From the NCBI GenBank assembly GCA_026724425.1, contig JAIUCV010000397.1, positions 310,001-374,000 on the forward strand: DNA of 64,000 nt. Reading direction: 5' to 3'. This stretch comes from Erythrophleum ivorense. Lineage: Eukaryota > Streptophyta > Magnoliopsida > Fabales > Fabaceae. The stretch's first letter is position 1. Each line of letters starts with the position of its first letter. The notes beneath the pieces are model-generated. The model searched no databases and was not told the origin of the DNA. It worked only from the letters and a program-made list of their open reading frames with translations. The position numbers and the translations under genes were made by a program. Of this stretch, positions 12,826 to 25,374 are shown in pieces.

Positions 12826-12830
12826 CCTAG

Positions 12831-12890
12831 ATATGGGTGAGGCAAATCCAAAAGTCCCAAAAATGTGGGTGAGACTGAACCAATGACCTT
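12831..12890 (+). repeat. Minisatellite of giant LTR copy A, right part
   Basis: The units ATGGGTGAGGCAAATCC-AAAAGTCCC and GTGGGTGAGACTG continue the array cut by copy B. Confidence 0.75.
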
Positions 12891-14292
12891 TAAAGCTTAT
12901 GTTTGAGTTATTTGCAATTGTATGACATGAGAAAAATGGCTATGCATGTTTTAAAAAAATTTATGGCATGCTTGCATTCCTTGACTTGAAAATGCATTAT
13001 ATATATATGTTTGAAAGGGTAAAAGAGATCTATTGAGATTCTTTGAATCTTGCTCTTTCCCTCACATGTCTACTTTTGTCTAAGTGGAACCCAAAGAGCA
13101 AGAATTGAAAGCCATATGCCTTGAGGAGTGCAACTTTGACAATAGGATAGAGATTCATGTATTATGATGTCAACGATTTTATACAAATGATGTATATCTG
13201 ATATAAATAATAGAACATATATAAAAACATGTATTTATGATGAATGAAATGATTTTAGAACCATATGTGCTTATATGTAAGATTTTGACACTTAGATGCC
13301 TAGTTGTGCCTTTGTGGTCTTGTGTACAAGCTCTAGTTAAGAAGTGGTTTTGAGTTTCATGAGTATTTGGACCTCTTGAACAACCCTTGTATGCTGATTT
13401 TAACCATTCACACATGTCTAATTGGTCATGGTTAAAGTAGGAGGGCTTTAGTCTTGTTTTGATCGTTTATGATGCTTAAAAAGGCAATTTTTGCACCTTA
13501 TACCTTAAGCTAACCAAATGAATGAATGTACGCTTGAAATTTGGCATGAAAATAGGTCTCATCTAGAGCTTTTTACTAAATTAAGAATCACATTATTTGG
13601 AGCTCTAGAGAATTAACTATGAATTTTTAAAATTGGAAAAATTTTGCAGAAATAGTATGAGCATTGTTCATATAATCAGTTTATGTTTTTGTGTCATTTG
13701 AGGGATAAATGAAATCCAATGCTCATAAAATTTTATAGACATAAACTAGACATAATAATATTTCTATAGCAATTAAGAATAGAATGGAGGTATGTAGAGG
13801 AAGAACCGAATTTTTAAAGTTGATGGTTAGTATCAGGACGTAGCTGGACTTTTGGTACTATTCCATTATTTTTGCCAGTTCAATTGATGTTTTCATAGTC
13901 TAGAATGATTTTTAGTCTTTATTTTAACATCCAGAATTTTCCAAAAAGTTATCATATGCTTGATTTCAATTTTTTTTAGAATTAATTATGATTTTTCAAA
14001 GTTTGCATCAATAAACTACCCTGCAACCCGAAAAGGAAACGTGGAATTTCATATATAAGGGCTTGTGATCCATGATATAAGCTCCAAATTGAGTTATTTT
14101 TTATTTATTTATTGTTTATGACATGGATGAAAATGATTTGAGAAAAAATTTAAATGACTCATGTGGATAACATTGAACGATTTCAGTATCCATCTGCTAG
14201 TGTTTCTATTGCCAAGTGTGCCATCTTATTACAATTGTGTACGGTTTGCCTTAGATATTATAATTTGAGGCTTGTGAGTTTATGGTATTACA

Positions 14293-15842
14293 ATGGTCAC
14301 ATCAGATAATGACAATGATGATACAATTATTGATGAGACTATTGTAAAATTTTGCTTATTTGCAGATTGTGACCCAATTTTCTATGAAGATGTAGTAACC
14401 GATAAACGATGGATTCAAGCAATGGATGATAAGTTACATTCAATAGAGAAAAGTGACACGTGGGAGTTGACAACTTTACCACCTAAAAAAAGGTTGATTA
14501 GTGTCAAGTAGGTATACAAGACAAAATACAAGCCAAATGACTACTTTGAGGTATTTGCACCAGTTTCTAGAATGGATACCATTTGGTTAATTCTTGTCCT
14601 TACAACACAAAATAAGTGAAAAATTTATCAAATGGATGCGAAGTCAGCATTTTTTAATGGCATCCTTAAAGAAGAAGTGTATATTGAACAACCACCGGGT
14701 TATGTAAAGAAAGGACAAGCAGAAAAAGTCTATCATTTGAAAAAGGCTTTGTATCGATTGAAACAAGAACCTCGAGTGTGATATATACAGATTGATGAAT
14801 ATCTATTGCAGGACGGATTTCAAAAATGTCCTTATGAGCATACACTTTATATCATGTTAAAAATTAATAAAGATCTAATAATTGTATGTCTTTATGTTGA
14901 TGACTTGATATTTATAGGAAATTCTGAAGAGATGTTTGCAGAATTCAAGGAGGCTATGACTAACCAGTTTGAAATGACAGATATGAGATTGATGGCTTAT
15001 TTTTTAGACATTAAAGTACAGCAGACTGATGAAGGCATTTTTATCTCTCAGCAAAAGCATGCCAATGATATTCTGAAGAAATTCAAGATGGATTCAGCAA
15101 CTCCAATCTAAACCCCAGTCGTGGAATGTCTTGAAATAAAGAAAAAAGGCTACAGAGAATTGGTAAATCCAACATACATTAAAAGCATAGTTGGTAGTTT
15201 ATGTTATTTAACTTCTACTAGACTAGATATTGTTTATGGAGTTGGGATTATCAGTCGTCTCATGGAAAAGCCATATCAATCACACTTGCAAATAGCAAAA
15301 CAAATTCTATGATATGTCAGTGGTGCACTAGACTATGGACTTTTTATACTAAATCTAATAATTTCAATCTAGTTGGATATACAAATAGTGACTAAGCAGG
15401 TGATATTGAAATTAGAAAAAGCACGTCTGGTTATATTGTCTATCTCAGAGAAAGTGTGTTTTCTTGGTCATCAAAGAAGCAACAAGTGGTAACTTTATCA
15501 ACTGTAAATGCTGAATACATGGCAACAACATCTACAGCATGTCAAGCAGTTTGGATTCATAGATTACTTGAAGAGTTGCAACAAGTGCAAGAATTTCCAA
15601 TAATAATTATGTGTGATAATAAGTCAGCCATCGCTTTGGCCAAAAATCCAATTTTTCATGGTAGAAGCAAGCATATTAAAATTAAGTATCATTATATCAT
15701 AGAACTAATCAAGAATAAAAAAATAGAGCTGGAGTTTTGTAGATCTAATGAACAAGTTGTAGATATTTTGACAAAGCCACTCAAAGCAAGTGCATTTGAG
15801 AAATTAAAGATAATGCTTGGTGTTATTTCAAAATTAATTTAA
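14293..15842 (+). pseudogene. Copia reverse transcriptase-RNase H remnant
   Basis: The frame continues pol after copy A. Blocks in order: RWIQAMDDKLHSIEKSDTWE (start of RT_2), YQMDAKSAFFNG (first catalytic Asp), EEVYIEQPPGY, CLYVDDLIF (YVDD active site, about 14890-14905), GSLCYLTSTRLDI, then the copia RNase H with AEYMATTSTACQAVW and HIKIKYHYI, ending with TAA at 15840-15842. Stops occur at 14509, about 14617, about 14779, 15109 and 15310, and most replace residues that are normally Trp or Arg. The final frame from 15456 to 15842 is open. The polypurine tract and 3' LTR follow at once. Confidence 0.92.
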
Positions 15843-15850
15843 AGAGAGGT
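15841..15850 (+). promoter_or_regulatory. Polypurine tract of first copia element
   Basis: AAAGAGAGGT directly precedes the 3' LTR and overlaps the end of the pol stop codon; this is the expected plus-strand primer site. Confidence 0.75.
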
Positions 15851-16385
15851 TGATGGAGATTGTTAAATTGATTTCAAAATGGGCATTGCGGCAGCAATAA
15901 GCAAACGGTGGCATTTATGGTTATGGGCACCGAATTGAATCTGTGAAGCCGAAATATAAAACAAGTGGAAGACTACTATAGTGGCGCCGCAAAGCATCCA
16001 CTAATATTCCAGCTAGTTTAATCATGAAATTCAATAGGCGATGAAGGAAGACTATTGACTTACAAATTCTATAAATTGATTCCATTGCTTTCAAATGTTT
16101 AGATCATAAAAACTAGAGCATTGTAACGTGAAGTATAGAGTGCAGAGTGTCTTGGGACTGTCTTATAACGCAATAAGGCAGAGGTTCCAATGAAAGATTG
16201 AAGAATATTTGAGTTTTTTTTTTCTTTGTGCAATTATGAGTAGAAAAAAAATATAGTGTGATTGTATTTTGTGAGAGTTATCCTAGTTATAAAATTTAAG
16301 AGTTTTTCTTAGTTTTTGTCTTTCTTCACAACATTTTTTTAATATTTGGTTCCAATATTATTAGCAAATATATTTGGTTCCAACA
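15851..16385 (+). repeat. 3' LTR of first copia element
   Basis: It aligns along its whole length with 1560-2094 and ends TTCCAACA before the right target duplication CATAG (16386-16390). Confidence 0.92.
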
Positions 16386-16390
16386 CATAG

Positions 16391-17104
16391 TTGCATTGCA
16401 TCACTTGCATAATATAATCTATATCCTGCTGGAAAAAACATCAAAGCCAATAAAATGCATTTGCCCCAATTGTTATGGAATAGCTATAGAATCCTTGATT
16501 GTCGGTTAACAGTAACATAGCACAGAAGTTTTGAACTTTGAAATTGAAGGGGCAAAGGATTTATCAGAGAAATTTGTGTAAGAAATGGAAAGATGAGAGT
16601 GGAAATAAATGAGACATGAAATGAGAGAAGAGTCGGATGAAAGGTGAAACATTACATTTTCATTCCAAAAAAAAAAATCTCCTCTCCTTTCCATTCAATT
16701 TCTGTCGACTTCCCCTACTCCATCATAGTGCTTCGGTCACTAACACTAGCAGGAATCTCAGCCATTCCGTTGTGTTCCGCGTTGCTTCCATCCTAGACTA
16801 TTCAACCTTGCTAACTTTTGTTTATTTTATAAAATCTCTTTGCATTTCCATTGGAATCCCGTTAGCCTCTCATTGTTCGGTCACCCACGAACGCCATTCT
16901 CCCTGTTAATCGAAACTTGGCCACCTTGTTGATGGTCCAGCTTTCTCTTAAGGTTAGTAGCAGAGAGAGAGGAAGAGAATTGTGGGGGGAGAGAGAGCAC
17001 TAAAAGAGAACATGAGAAATAAGAAAAATGAGATAAAGAGGCCGATATAGAAAAGCGATAGAAGATGAGAGAATGAAAGATAAGAGAGATACAGAAGAAG
17101 TGGG
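16391..17104. other. Unassigned spacer with purine-rich tract
   Basis: No domain is recognised. It includes a somewhat GC-richer stretch (16680-16950) with an open frame at 16637-16909 of no known family, then a GAGA-rich tract (about 16965-17100). It could be the leader of a former gene, but nothing supports a call. Confidence 0.4.
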
Positions 17105-18213
17105 AAAAGTATAATTTTGATGCTTTTAACTTTATATTAAATTTCAGTTTTGCCCATTAAGTTTCTTTGGTTTCATTCCTGAACGTTTAAAATCCAGTAA
17201 AAGCTATCCTCAACCCTAACAGCATTGGTTTACTTAACTGAAAACGCTGACTTGGTATCATCCTCTAAAATTTTCATGCCAAATCACTATGAATATCAAT
17301 ATTCCATTAATCCTGCGTGTCAAGTAATTAAATCCTCTAAATCTAAAAGCAGTGTTGCAATTTGTGAATTGACGAAAGCTAATATTTTCTTGTAGCGTTG
17401 CTCCCCTGGCAGAACACTCGAGCCCTCTCTGGGATTTCAACAACTTCCTTTTCTACGTTGGTGCTAGAATTCCTGCACACGTTAGCTTTATGGGGCTTTT
17501 TTAAGATGATGATAGGATTTGGTTTAGTTATTTTCGTTCATCGGTTGATTGGCAAGAAACGAAAGCCAAAAAAAAGAAGCACAAAAGGGATGGTACTAGC
17601 AACATGGCCTTGTTGAATATTTGAATTCTGGTTCTGCAAATTGTGTTGATTTTCAAGATGTTTGGTGTGGCCCTGAATTGGGTGTCTGAGTTTGAAATTT
17701 TGCATTGTTTATCGCTAAGTACATGTACGAAAGCCTAAAAATTGCAATGTGACGTAATCTGACCTTGCGTTGAGGGATATGGTCTGAAACCTTGAGTGTT
17801 GAATTTGCAGGACATAGATTCGTTGAAATGCAATTTCTCAATCGCTAATAAACAACCTTGTATTTGACTGTCACACCTAATCTACAATGAAAATTATGGA
17901 TGAAATTTATTTGGGATGAAGCAATCCAATCGCAGGACTAGAAACTTTAGGTCTAGAGACACTGTGTCTAGATTAGGATAATTTAATTATTTTACAAGTA
18001 GAATTAATGGAATGCTGATGCTGGAAATGATTTGGCATGAAAATTTTAGAGGGTGACTCCAAGTCAATGTTTTCCTTAAGTGAACTAATGGTATTAGAGG
18101 GGAGATTTTTTTTTTAATTTTGCAAGTTAAGAGGTCAAAGTAAACTAAACAAGTTTAAAGGATAAAATTGAAATTAATACAAAATTAATTGACCAAAAGT
18201 ACATTTTTGTCAA
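17105..18213. mobile_element. Foldback DNA transposon with about 240-bp inverted repeats
   Basis: The left arm (about 17105-17345) and the reverse complement of the right arm (about 17975-18213) align along their length. The best block is CCTCTAAAATTTTCATGCCA at 17261, whose complement is at about 18030. Others are CATTCCATTAAT and the outer TTTCA-TTTT blocks. Between the arms lie about 630 bp without a transposase; an open frame at 17398-17616 has no recognised domain. Long AT-rich arms and no coding suggest a non-autonomous Mutator-like or similar foldback element. I could not find a clean target duplication, so the ends are approximate. Confidence 0.72.
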
Positions 18214-20700
18214 AAGAAATTTGAATTTTAAAATGAGTAAAATGCGATAAAGGAAAAAGAGAGCCAAAAATTTAATTCATCTAAAAAAATAATACCGCAA
18301 CGGGAGAAGAAGAAGAAAAAAAAAATGTGGCTTAACAATGCGGCGCATGGCTTAGGAACAGTAAGAATGAACACAGTATGCGTGCGTGGGTTCGCGCGCG
18401 CATGTGTTTCTTTGATGCTTTGACGTAAGATCTTTTTCAAGGAATTAGGATCTTATTGCACAATTATTTATGAAATAAATAGTTGAAATTATCTGAATTA
18501 TATATTTAAAATATTTAAAATTTAAACATAAATGTGACATATTCAAACCATGTTATTATCTTTTTTTTTCTCTTCACCTATCTTTTGTCCTTTTTTTATT
18601 CTTTTTTTTTTCTTATCTTCCATTTCTTTAGAAATTTTTCTCTCTTTCACTCATAATTTTTCACCCAATAAAGTTCAATTCTTTTCTTTCTCTAATTTAT
18701 TTTATTTTTATTTTATCGATATTCTCCTCTCACCTAATCTTCTTCTCCCATCTTCATCTCTCACAGTTCATTTTCTAAAATCCTCTAGTTTTTTTTTCTT
18801 CATCCATTTCTCATATTTTATTTTTGTATTTTTCTTCTATTTTTATTTTCCTTGTTCTGCTTTCACTCTCGTTATGCTTTCTGCCTTCATCAATTTTTCA
18901 CCTTTCATTTAGTTTCATTCTTGCTTATCATTTATTTTACTTTTTACTAATGATTAGTTAGAATACATAGAATTTACACATGATAAAGATTAATTTTAGT
19001 TTCTAAGATTTGTTGCAATTTTTTTTATAAATTAGTGTATTTTTATATTACTTGGTCAAAGATGAATTATTGAGAATGAACGTGAGAAAGTGTAGAAACA
19101 AGAAAAACACAATGAAGAATAGCAAATTGAGATGAAGATTAAAAATAGTGAATGAATATGTAGTTGACAAATAGTACACAAGGAAATAATAATATACACT
19201 TGACAAAAAGTTGAATGAAAATTAAAAAAAAAAAAGAAATTAAAGAATTATTTGGTCTAAAAAATGAAGTAAATATAAAATGAAGATATAGATTACAAAA
19301 TTTCAAAATATTATGAATTAATTAAATTCATCATTAACTATGAATTAAAATCAGTGAATAAATAAATTATCTAATTTTGAAATATAAATATAATTACAAA
19401 TAAAAAAAAAAGCTCTAACTAAGAATTAGTTAGACTATCTAACCAAGTAGCAGTCAAATAATTCAACTAAATAACTGTCCAATTAAAAAGTGGGTTGGAT
19501 ATTGTCCAACCAATAGTAAATCAAAACTCTTTTTTTCTTTATCTTCTTTCTTTTCTTATATTTTCTTTTTTATTTATAAATATAATTATAATATTAATTT
19601 TTTACATAAATTTTTATTAAATAAATTCTGTCATAATAATATTTTTAAATATATTAATTATACTTTATATAAATTATTATTTATAACATTAAATATATGT
19701 AACTTAATATATATCATAAAAAATATAATAAAAATAATCATGACCAGGTTTTTATTAATACAATATAATAATTAATTTTTATTAAATAATTTTTATTAAA
19801 AATACAATATATTAATACATATTAAATTAAATTATTTTTATTAATAAAACGCTAGAATATTAATTTATGGAATGTTATATTAAAATATAGTAATTATATT
19901 ACTTAAATTAAAAGGCTGCAAGAGTCAGAAAAATCAAAGCGTGTTGCAGTCTTATGTTATTATATTAAAATTATTTTTTTACTATTGCTAATTAGTCGAT
20001 AACCAATTATCAACTAATGAAAATCTGATTGACTTTATAATTTTTTCGACGGAAGAATCCATCATTATTTTAAGTATTTGTTGTAGTGATTTAACCAAAT
20101 TTCAAAAAATATTAGAGTAAAACTATAAACAGTAGAAATACTTTTTTGCCATTAAAAATAATATTAAGAAAGAAAAACAAAAAAAGCACAATTTTTAAGA
20201 AAATGGTAAACTGAAATTGGAAATAGTTTTAGGTATTGAAAATATTGGATTATCAGGCCATCCATAATAAGCTAACTAAAATCTATAAATAAAGCCCAAA
20301 AATGAATTTCATTCATTAAATTTAATTAATTATTTAGTAATTAATTAATTTATATTCAAAATTTAAAATTTTGTAATCTAAATTTTAAAATAAGTCAACT
20401 AAATATTTAGTGGGAAGTGTGTAAGTGGGTGAACTTAAAAAGTGTTGTGTACGTAAGAATTTAAAATAATAATAATAATAATAATAATAACAACATAGAT
20501 ATTTTTAAAAAAAGTTTTTTGAGAGAAAACAAAGACTCTCATAAAGACACCCCCTTCCCTTTCACTGTCTTTGACATTTGATGTCTTTGCTATAAAACTC
20601 ATATCAAAGTCCAATTCATGACTACGATCACACCGTGTGAAGTAGTAAGTCAAGAAAATCCATCCATTGTAGGTAAGTGTCAATGAACCAATCTCATTTT
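18214..20700. other. AT-rich intergenic DNA
   Basis: A pyrimidine-rich stretch (18550-18912) gives a long but low-complexity frame rich in Phe and Ser that I do not consider a gene. An (AAT)n microsatellite lies at 20466-20489. Nothing else is supported. Confidence 0.6.
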
Positions 20701-21750
20701 CTTTCATTGGTATTAGATCTTAGTTGACTCAATTATTACTTTTTTTGTGATATATGCACGATGGCTATGTTGAACTTGCTATATTTTTTGCAAAATTTTA
20801 TGTATTATACTTAGTTCAAAATTTGGACCATAGAAGCCATTAATGGTAGAACACTTCAGGGACTAGGTTGTGAAAAGCATACCATAGGAAGCCCATGTAT
20901 GGAGCAACTTGCAGTAAAATAATTTTAGGAAAAATTGAAACTCCATTAGAGAGGAATTTCAATTTTAAGTTTCGGTTAAACATAGTCGAACAACCTTCTT
21001 TTAGCCTTATACAAATGGAAAACTTATTCAACAAGCTATCTAACAACATCAAATTTGTCCAATTCAAACAAGAATTGAGTGCGATATAATACTTTGAAAA
21101 TGGCCTTTCGAAAACCAAAAAGTCTAAAAATTTTGCAACTTTAGAAACCAAAGGTTAAAGATGAAGTGGTTTAATCACTTGATGGGGCAAGTGTCCCACC
21201 CTTACCATCATTTGGCTTGAAATTGACACCAACAAAAAGAGGAATGCAAGAGGGAGGCAACAGTGAGGTCACCATCATCGGCAAAGCCTTGGAGGGTGGC
21301 ACATGGTTTGCACATGCCAGCCCAAGCACATAGATATGTACTCCCTCTTTTTATTTACTTATTTTTGAATTATTGAAGCAGAAAGTTCATGGCAATTCAT
21401 GGAGGCAATGCTAAGGTTTTTTGGGTTGGTTGTTGGCTCTAAAAGTCTCTAAATTCATGACTTTCATTTTGATATATAATTTACCTATATTGGGACATTT
21501 TTTAATAAGTTTTTTGGCCTTGAAATGGTTAATTTATGTATTAAAAATTCATAAAAATTATGAATTCTTAATTAATAAATTCGTTTTCTTTTAAGAGGTT
21601 AGTGTGAACCTAGCGACATACAGGAACTACAAAATGGATCCAAACCATAACATCTAGCAACATATCTCCTACATAAGAAATCTTTGGTTTGACCTAATGA
21701 TAAGAGATAACAAAATTCCAACTTCTAAGTAGGTCCTTGATTTGATCAAC
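20701..21750. other. Unassigned intergenic DNA
   Basis: Overlapping open frames on both strands at 20840-21151 have no recognisable motif. A less AT-rich piece lies at 21180-21340. I see no gene here. Confidence 0.4.
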
Positions 21751-22616
21751 TCGATTCATGATTACCATTATTAGACACTAGTCAAGGTAGAACTCAAAGA
21801 AATATATAAGTCTAATAAAAGAAAAAAGGCTGGAGAGATTTAAACTTTTACCTATATTCTACTGAGATAGAACTCATAGAAGAATATTGCATTATTGCAA
21901 ATGTTAAACAATCTATTGTGCTTTCACAATTTTCAAATGTGAGAAGTCCATGAAAATTTAGGTATATTGCATGTGAAAAGGTAATTCACCTAAAGGGATT
22001 GATCAAACATGTGAAATCTTTGTGTAAATCACCAAATAATCTCCTTAATAGTCATAGAGACTATTTTAATTATAAGGCAGATAAAATACCTTTTGATTAA
22101 ATGAAGTATCTTTAGAACCTAGTTCATTTAAATTATTGTTAGTGAGAGAATAATTAGTGTTGGTGTAACAAAGATTATGTGTTTGCCTTATTTGATAAAT
22201 GCAATTTATTTTATGCCTTATTTTTTATAGTGCATATTATATTATCATTACAATACATGAGAAATGTCCTACTAAGTGGGAGTTCTTAGATTAGTAGATT
22301 TGAACTCATCTCAGAAACTACATTTAAATAATTTAAATAGAAAAAATGTAAGAAATACTCTATCAAGGGAGAGTTCTTAGACTAATAAACTTGGAGTCAT
22401 ATTGGAACTATAATTAGGAGAAAATTTGCACATAAATTTGATAGAAAAATAATGACATTTTCTAAGATATATATGATAAAAGTAAGACAAATTTAGACTT
22501 TTAATTGTGAACCTAATGATATCATTGTTGGTTTAATCAAAGTTTATTGCAAATACATGACATTCTGTATACATAATTATTTTGTGCTATATTTATGTAG
22601 AAATTAGATTATGATT
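21751..22616 (+). other. Probable leader of a decayed copia element, with a diverged tandem pair
   Basis: This non-coding stretch directly precedes a copia gag remnant. It contains two diverged copies of a block of roughly 100 bp, at about 22258-22320 and 22348-22420, sharing GGGAGTTCTTAGATTAGTAG in the first and GAGAGTTCTTAGACTAATAA in the second. I could not delimit an LTR or a primer site. Confidence 0.4.
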
Positions 22617-23400
22617 ATGGCTATTAAGAACATTATTGACTAGCTTAATAGGAGTGACAAGCTAGATGGTATTAACTAGGAAATTTGGCACTACAAAGTT
22701 CTTACACCCTTAAAAGGAATATGATGCTAAAAATTATTAAACAATATTATGTAGGAGTATAAACATGGAAACACAACTTAACAAAGGAGAGAATAATATT
22801 GCTCATATAATAGTGATGAGCAACATGGCTAAGAATCTTCTATGTAAGTGCGAGTCATATCTGACTTTTTAAGCCATGTGAATAACCCTTAAAAACAAGT
22901 TTGCTCATACTTCTAAAACCAAACTAAGAAGACTGACAATCAAAGAATTGAAATCAGTTGGTCATATCCTTACTAATTGACAATAAGTTTAGCCTATCAT
23001 AAAATCTCTTCCTATCAATTAAGAATAGATGAAAGTTAATTTGACCAACAAAGTGAAAATTACTAAATTTTGAAGATGATGGTCATCATATAAAGCTTAA
23101 GGATGAATACTTAAAAGCTACTAAACACGTTGGACATGCCTATATTACTGATACTGCTATGACTTCAAAGTCTATGCACAAGAAGGACAACACTTTCATA
23201 GTAAAAAAAGATTTAGCCAATGTTTCAATAAGACTAAGAAAGAGTTTAAAAAGAAATGTAAGCATGGTGGAAAGAAGTTTAACATAGTCAATGTTCAGTA
23301 TTATGTTTGTTAGAGAGTGGATTACTTTACTTATGATTGCATTGAGCAAAATATGATTCTCACAAAATATGTAGCCAAGGATCTATAATCCTTTGTAAAA
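22617..23400 (+). pseudogene. Decayed copia gag remnant
   Basis: Starting at ATG 22617, frame pieces read MAIKNIID, LNRSDKLDGIN, EIWHYKV, then IKELKSVGHILTN (about 22935-22975), IIKSLPIN and MKVNLTNKVKI (about 23000-23060). The order matches the UBN2-type gag of copia elements. A ruined zinc knuckle, with Tyr at the expected first Cys and at the His (VDYFTYDC), lies near 23300-23345. Stops are frequent and mostly sit where Gln, Trp or Arg is usual. No pol sequence follows before copy C begins at 23792, so this is an isolated fragment. It is distinct from the gags of the other two copia elements. Confidence 0.72.
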
Positions 23401-25374
23401 TATCATCGATTACTTTTCAAAAGTAGAAAACTTTATGTAAGAAGAAATATAAGAATTGAAGTAAAAGGGATCAGAACATACAAAATTGGTTTTGTGTGGA
23501 GGATGAAGCTTCATCCTACATAATTTTTTATGCATTTCAAGGATCTAACAAGACTAAATTTCTATTATTTCTCTTCTTAAGCTAAGTTTCAGTGCTATTT
23601 TTCTTTGACAACCCTATTGACATTTGTAAAGGGACAAAGAATTTGATTCTAATGTCCTTTATAATGGCCTTATTATGCTAAGCACATTTATGAACATGAC
23701 TACTTTATATAATACTTCACTTCTAATATGTTTTGGATATGACTAATTAACATGCTAGGCTAAGCCTTATAAGGAAAGAGATAATGAGTAGTGTGATAAC
23801 CGATAAATCAAGAATTGAACTGAACCTGATAAACTTTAATGGGAACACCTTAAACCAAGGCAAATAAATGCTAAATGAGACTAGGATATTAATGAGAACA
23901 TCTTAAAATGTGGATTAGAGGTTAAGGTTAGCCTAGAACTAAAGCCAAAATAGCCAAACGAAAAGTTACAAAGGCCAGTGGCATTTTTGCAATTTGAGAT
24001 AAGTTTTAGAAAACTCAAAGGAGGGATTTTTAAATGGAAAAAATTGAATTTCCTCGGGTTCTCAAAGACCCTAAAAATTATAAAAACTCTTGGAATGGTC
24101 AAAACTCCTCCAGTTTAAGTTTTAAAGTGTCAGTTGACCAAAATTTTGATCGAATTGTTTGGTAAGATTTTAAATCTAATTTGGGTGAAACCAAAAATAT
24201 TTTATGAATTAGAAAATCTAAATTTTATGATGAAAAAGATAATTCTAAAAAAGAATGTAAAATGAACTCAAACAGAGAAAGTAAAGTTTTGGGACATAGT
24301 TAGAATTTAGAAACTATCATAAGTGAGCCTCCACCTTTATATATCACGTCCCATTCTTCTCCATTTTCTTAACCGACTCATTTCCACTCTAAAATAGAAA
24401 CTAAACTAGTTGAAGGTGACACACTAAAGAGGGATCAAAGGGGAAGGAAACCAAGCTTGAAAAGTGTAAGAAATTGTCTCTTTTTCATGCTTCTCCTTTC
24501 ACTAAACTTTTCCTCTTTCTCTTATCTCTTCCTATGGTTTTGATAATTTGTTTAGACATGTCTCATGACTGGTTTAGTAGAAGGAAGAAAGGATTTGAGA
24601 GAACTCTTGGAAGCTTGACAAAGCTCTTTCGGGAAGCTTGAGAAATGTAACATTCAATCCCTTCGTAAACATGAAAAACGCAATGTTCAGTTTTTCCGTA
24701 AACGTCAGAAAGGGGCAAATACAAAAGGAAGTCCCTGAAATAGAAGGAATTGGGGCCAAATAAAATTATGATAAAATTTTAAATAATGAAAAATGAGGAT
24801 TTGAGTGTTAAGTTACCCAGAAATTAGGGTCAGAGTAATTCAAAAAAATTACTGAAAGGCCAGTAGTATTTTCATAAATATTGGCACTTTTTGAAAAACT
24901 CATAAGAAGGCTTTTTAAATGAAAGTTTTGAGTTCTCTAGAGTTCTTAGAAGCCCTGAAAACCATGAGAAGCCCTAGGCCAGTTAAAGCCCCTCCGGTGG
25001 ATGTTTTCCCATGTCGATATACCCGAATTTTGACAGATTCATTTGGGAAAGTTTTAGCTTCGATTTGAGTAATTCCAAAGGCATTTTACTAAATTAGGAA
25101 TCTAAATTTCATAATGGAGAAGACGGTTCTCAAAAAGGAGCTAAAACAAATTAGAAACGAAAATACCAAAAACGAGGGACGAAATAGGAATTTTTGGAAT
25201 TCTTTTGCTTTTAATACTCTCTCTTTCTCACGCCCTCCCTTGCCTTCATTTTCCACCATCTTTCTTCTGCCAAGAATAGAGAGGAGAATTAGTTCTCTTA
25301 GGCACACAAGAAGGAGCACTCTTGGAGGGAGAAAAAAGCCAAGAAAAGATAGAAAATTCTATGAAAAATCTCAG

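Larger units (their letters stand above)
7266..14292 (+). mobile_element. Giant solo LTR, copy A (interrupted by copy B)
   Basis: Copy A begins TGTTACACCCGGTTTGCC and ends TGGTATTACA. Its 5-bp target duplication is GTGGT (7261-7265) against ATGGT (14293-14297). The pol frame on the left (ending DYVV) continues on the right (VTSDNDN), so the boundaries are well placed. Copy B (9227-12825) splits it; without B it is about 3.4 kb. It contains a minisatellite with CAAAAGTCC units (about 9105-9226 and 12831-12890) but no gag, protease, integrase or reverse transcriptase sequence. Single TG..CA unit plus target duplication means solo LTR. Copies B, C and D in this window are related, as shown by shared starts, shared ends (TATTACA, TATTATA, GTTACA), the block around 7455-7560 and the minisatellite. 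Confidence 0.82.
1560..16385 (+). mobile_element. Ty1/copia LTR retrotransposon with nested insertions
   Basis: Two 535-bp direct repeats (1560-2094 and 15851-16385), both TG...CA, flank a primer binding site, a decayed gag-pol and a polypurine tract. The target duplication is CACAG (1555-1559) against CATAG (16386-16390), one mismatch. Domain order is gag, protease, integrase, reverse transcriptase, RNase H, which is the copia order. The raw length is 14.8 kb, but removing the solo LTRs at 2125-4833 and 7266-14292 and their target duplications leaves about 5.1 kb, normal for copia. The LTRs differ at roughly 35-40 sites by eye (about 7%), mostly transitions, so the insertion is old. All coding parts carry stops, so it cannot be autonomous. 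Lineage within copia was not determined. Confidence 0.93.

Noticed and set aside
18550..18912. 120-aa open frame rich in Phe and Ser
   Set aside because: It is a translation of a pyrimidine-rich low-complexity tract with no domain.
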